64,000 nucleotides of DNA from Tubulanus polymorphus (Eukaryota > Nemertea > Palaeonemertea > Tubulaniformes > Tubulanidae), in NCBI RefSeq assembly GCF_964204645.1, contig NC_134025.1, positions 19,250,001 through 19,314,000 on the forward strand, written 5' to 3'. Below the pieces are notes generated by a model that was not told where the DNA came from, did not search any database, and was given only the letters and a program-made list of their open reading frames with translations. Position numbers and translations under genes: made by a program. Each line of letters begins with the position of its first letter. The stretch's first letter is position 1. Shown here piece after piece: positions 63,381-64,000 of this stretch.

Positions 63381-64000
63381 ACACTGAAAATCAAAATCGG
63401 AATTCAAAATTACGATAAAAAACTGAAAATATACAAACCTGAAAGGGGTTCGTCGATGAAAGTAGATGTATTAAGGCATGTGAACAAGAATGAGATCAAA
63501 GAAATTATGTGTAACAAGTTGCTAACAGAAAATGAAGGTGATCTATATGATTGCATTATATGTTTACTTAATTCACGTGGAAAGGAACTACCAAAGGATT
63601 TCACGTTGGAAAAGTATGTACAAAATGTTGATGGGGAAATTCGACTATATATTGGTCTGAAATCTAACAAAACTGATCATGATGAAAGTAGTTCTCAGTC
63701 TTTGGACAGTCGTCATCAGTCAATGGATAAAAGTGATTCGAAACCGTGTAGTTCTCAGTCTTCAGATAAAAGTGATTTGAAGCCGTGTAGTTCTCAGTCT
63801 TCAGATAAAAGTGATCTGAAACATTGTAGTTCTCAGTCTTCAGATAAAAGTGATCTGAAACATTGTAGTTCTCAGTCTTCAGATAAAAGTGATCTGAAAC
63901 ATTGTAGCTCTCAGTCTTCAGATAAAAGTGATTTGATCCTTTTCTCTGATATCAGTGAGAATGAATTTCCTCGCGTAAACTCTGGATTTGGTGAATTCAT
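63381..64000 (+). CDS. repeat-rich open frame, partial at window edge
   Basis: Open from just after the TAA at 63378-63380, in the same frame, to the end of the window with no stop. It starts TLKIKIGIQNYDKKLKIYKP, then VDVLRHVNKNEIKEIMC, LLNSRGKELPKDFTLEKYV and GEIRLYIGLKSNK, a compact, ubiquitin-like-looking domain of about 90 residues. Next come five 13-residue (39-bp) units of the form CSSQSSDKSDLKH at 63747-63941, then LILFSDISENEFPRVNSGFG. The Ser/Asp repeats suggest a flexible, phosphorylatable linker. It may be the continuation of the preceding gene past a stop, or a separate gene with an upstream exon not seen. Confidence 0.5.

Overview
This window is animal nuclear DNA, most likely from a marine lophotrochozoan (a mollusc is my best guess, from the style of the repeats; this is inference). 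It has spliced genes with GT/AG introns, abundant non-LTR retrotransposon debris, a BEL/Pao LTR element, minisatellites and one large virus-like Polinton (Maverick). Host genes are few: a four-exon secreted immunoglobulin-domain gene (24.3-26.1 kb), a small four-exon gene followed by a repeat-rich open frame running off the right edge (62.2-64.0 kb), and weaker exon-like pieces near 19.6, 54.5, 55.3 and 61.8 kb.

Layout. 1-8.8 kb: an approximately 3 kb inverted duplication carrying the 5' half of a CR1/Jockey-like LINE, with a 2.7 kb spacer of further LINE sequence and an AAT-rich microsatellite. 9.3-17.1 kb: a decayed BEL/Pao retrotransposon on the minus strand, with partial LTRs and a primer-binding site, interrupted by a Merlin (IS1016-like) DNA transposon, a hAT-like MITE and a second TIR element; a LINE fragment lies between its 3' LTR and the pol end. 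18.2-23.3 kb: relics of at least one other Polinton, mixed with a LINE piece and minisatellite arrays. 24.3-26.1 kb: the Ig gene. 26.9-27.4 kb: a LINE 3' fragment. 27.4-30.3 kb: no gene recognised.

30.36-45.70 kb is the centrepiece: a very AT-rich Polinton/adintovirus-like element. Rightward genes encode protein-primed-type family B DNA polymerase, a candidate penton-like protein, four small proteins (three of them membrane proteins), a conserved capsid-associated-type protein, a coiled-coil/membrane protein, a double-jelly-roll-type major capsid protein and a C2H2 protein. Leftward genes encode a basic repeat/membrane protein, another unknown protein, a retroviral-type integrase with a C-terminal chromodomain, and an A32/FtsK-HerA-type packaging ATPase. 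Nearly every start codon sits in one of two upstream motifs; the commoner one ends in TAAATG and looks like a poxvirus late promoter. Both ends of the gene block are palindromes that start AGTA(A/T)TAG. The element is decaying: one stop in the polymerase, several frameshifts, and a Penelope-like insertion with an internal inversion. I see no adenovirus-type protease.

46.7-47.3 kb holds a virus-style HNH endonuclease outside the right palindrome. 47.5-51.4 kb is a Tx1/L1-like LINE (ORF1 end plus long ORF2). The rest is mostly gene-poor: a foldback element (55.7-56.5 kb), a LINE reverse-transcriptase relic (57.2-57.8 kb) and a 2.6 kb, 34-bp minisatellite (59.0-61.6 kb) inside a 4 kb block with 31-bp inverted ends.
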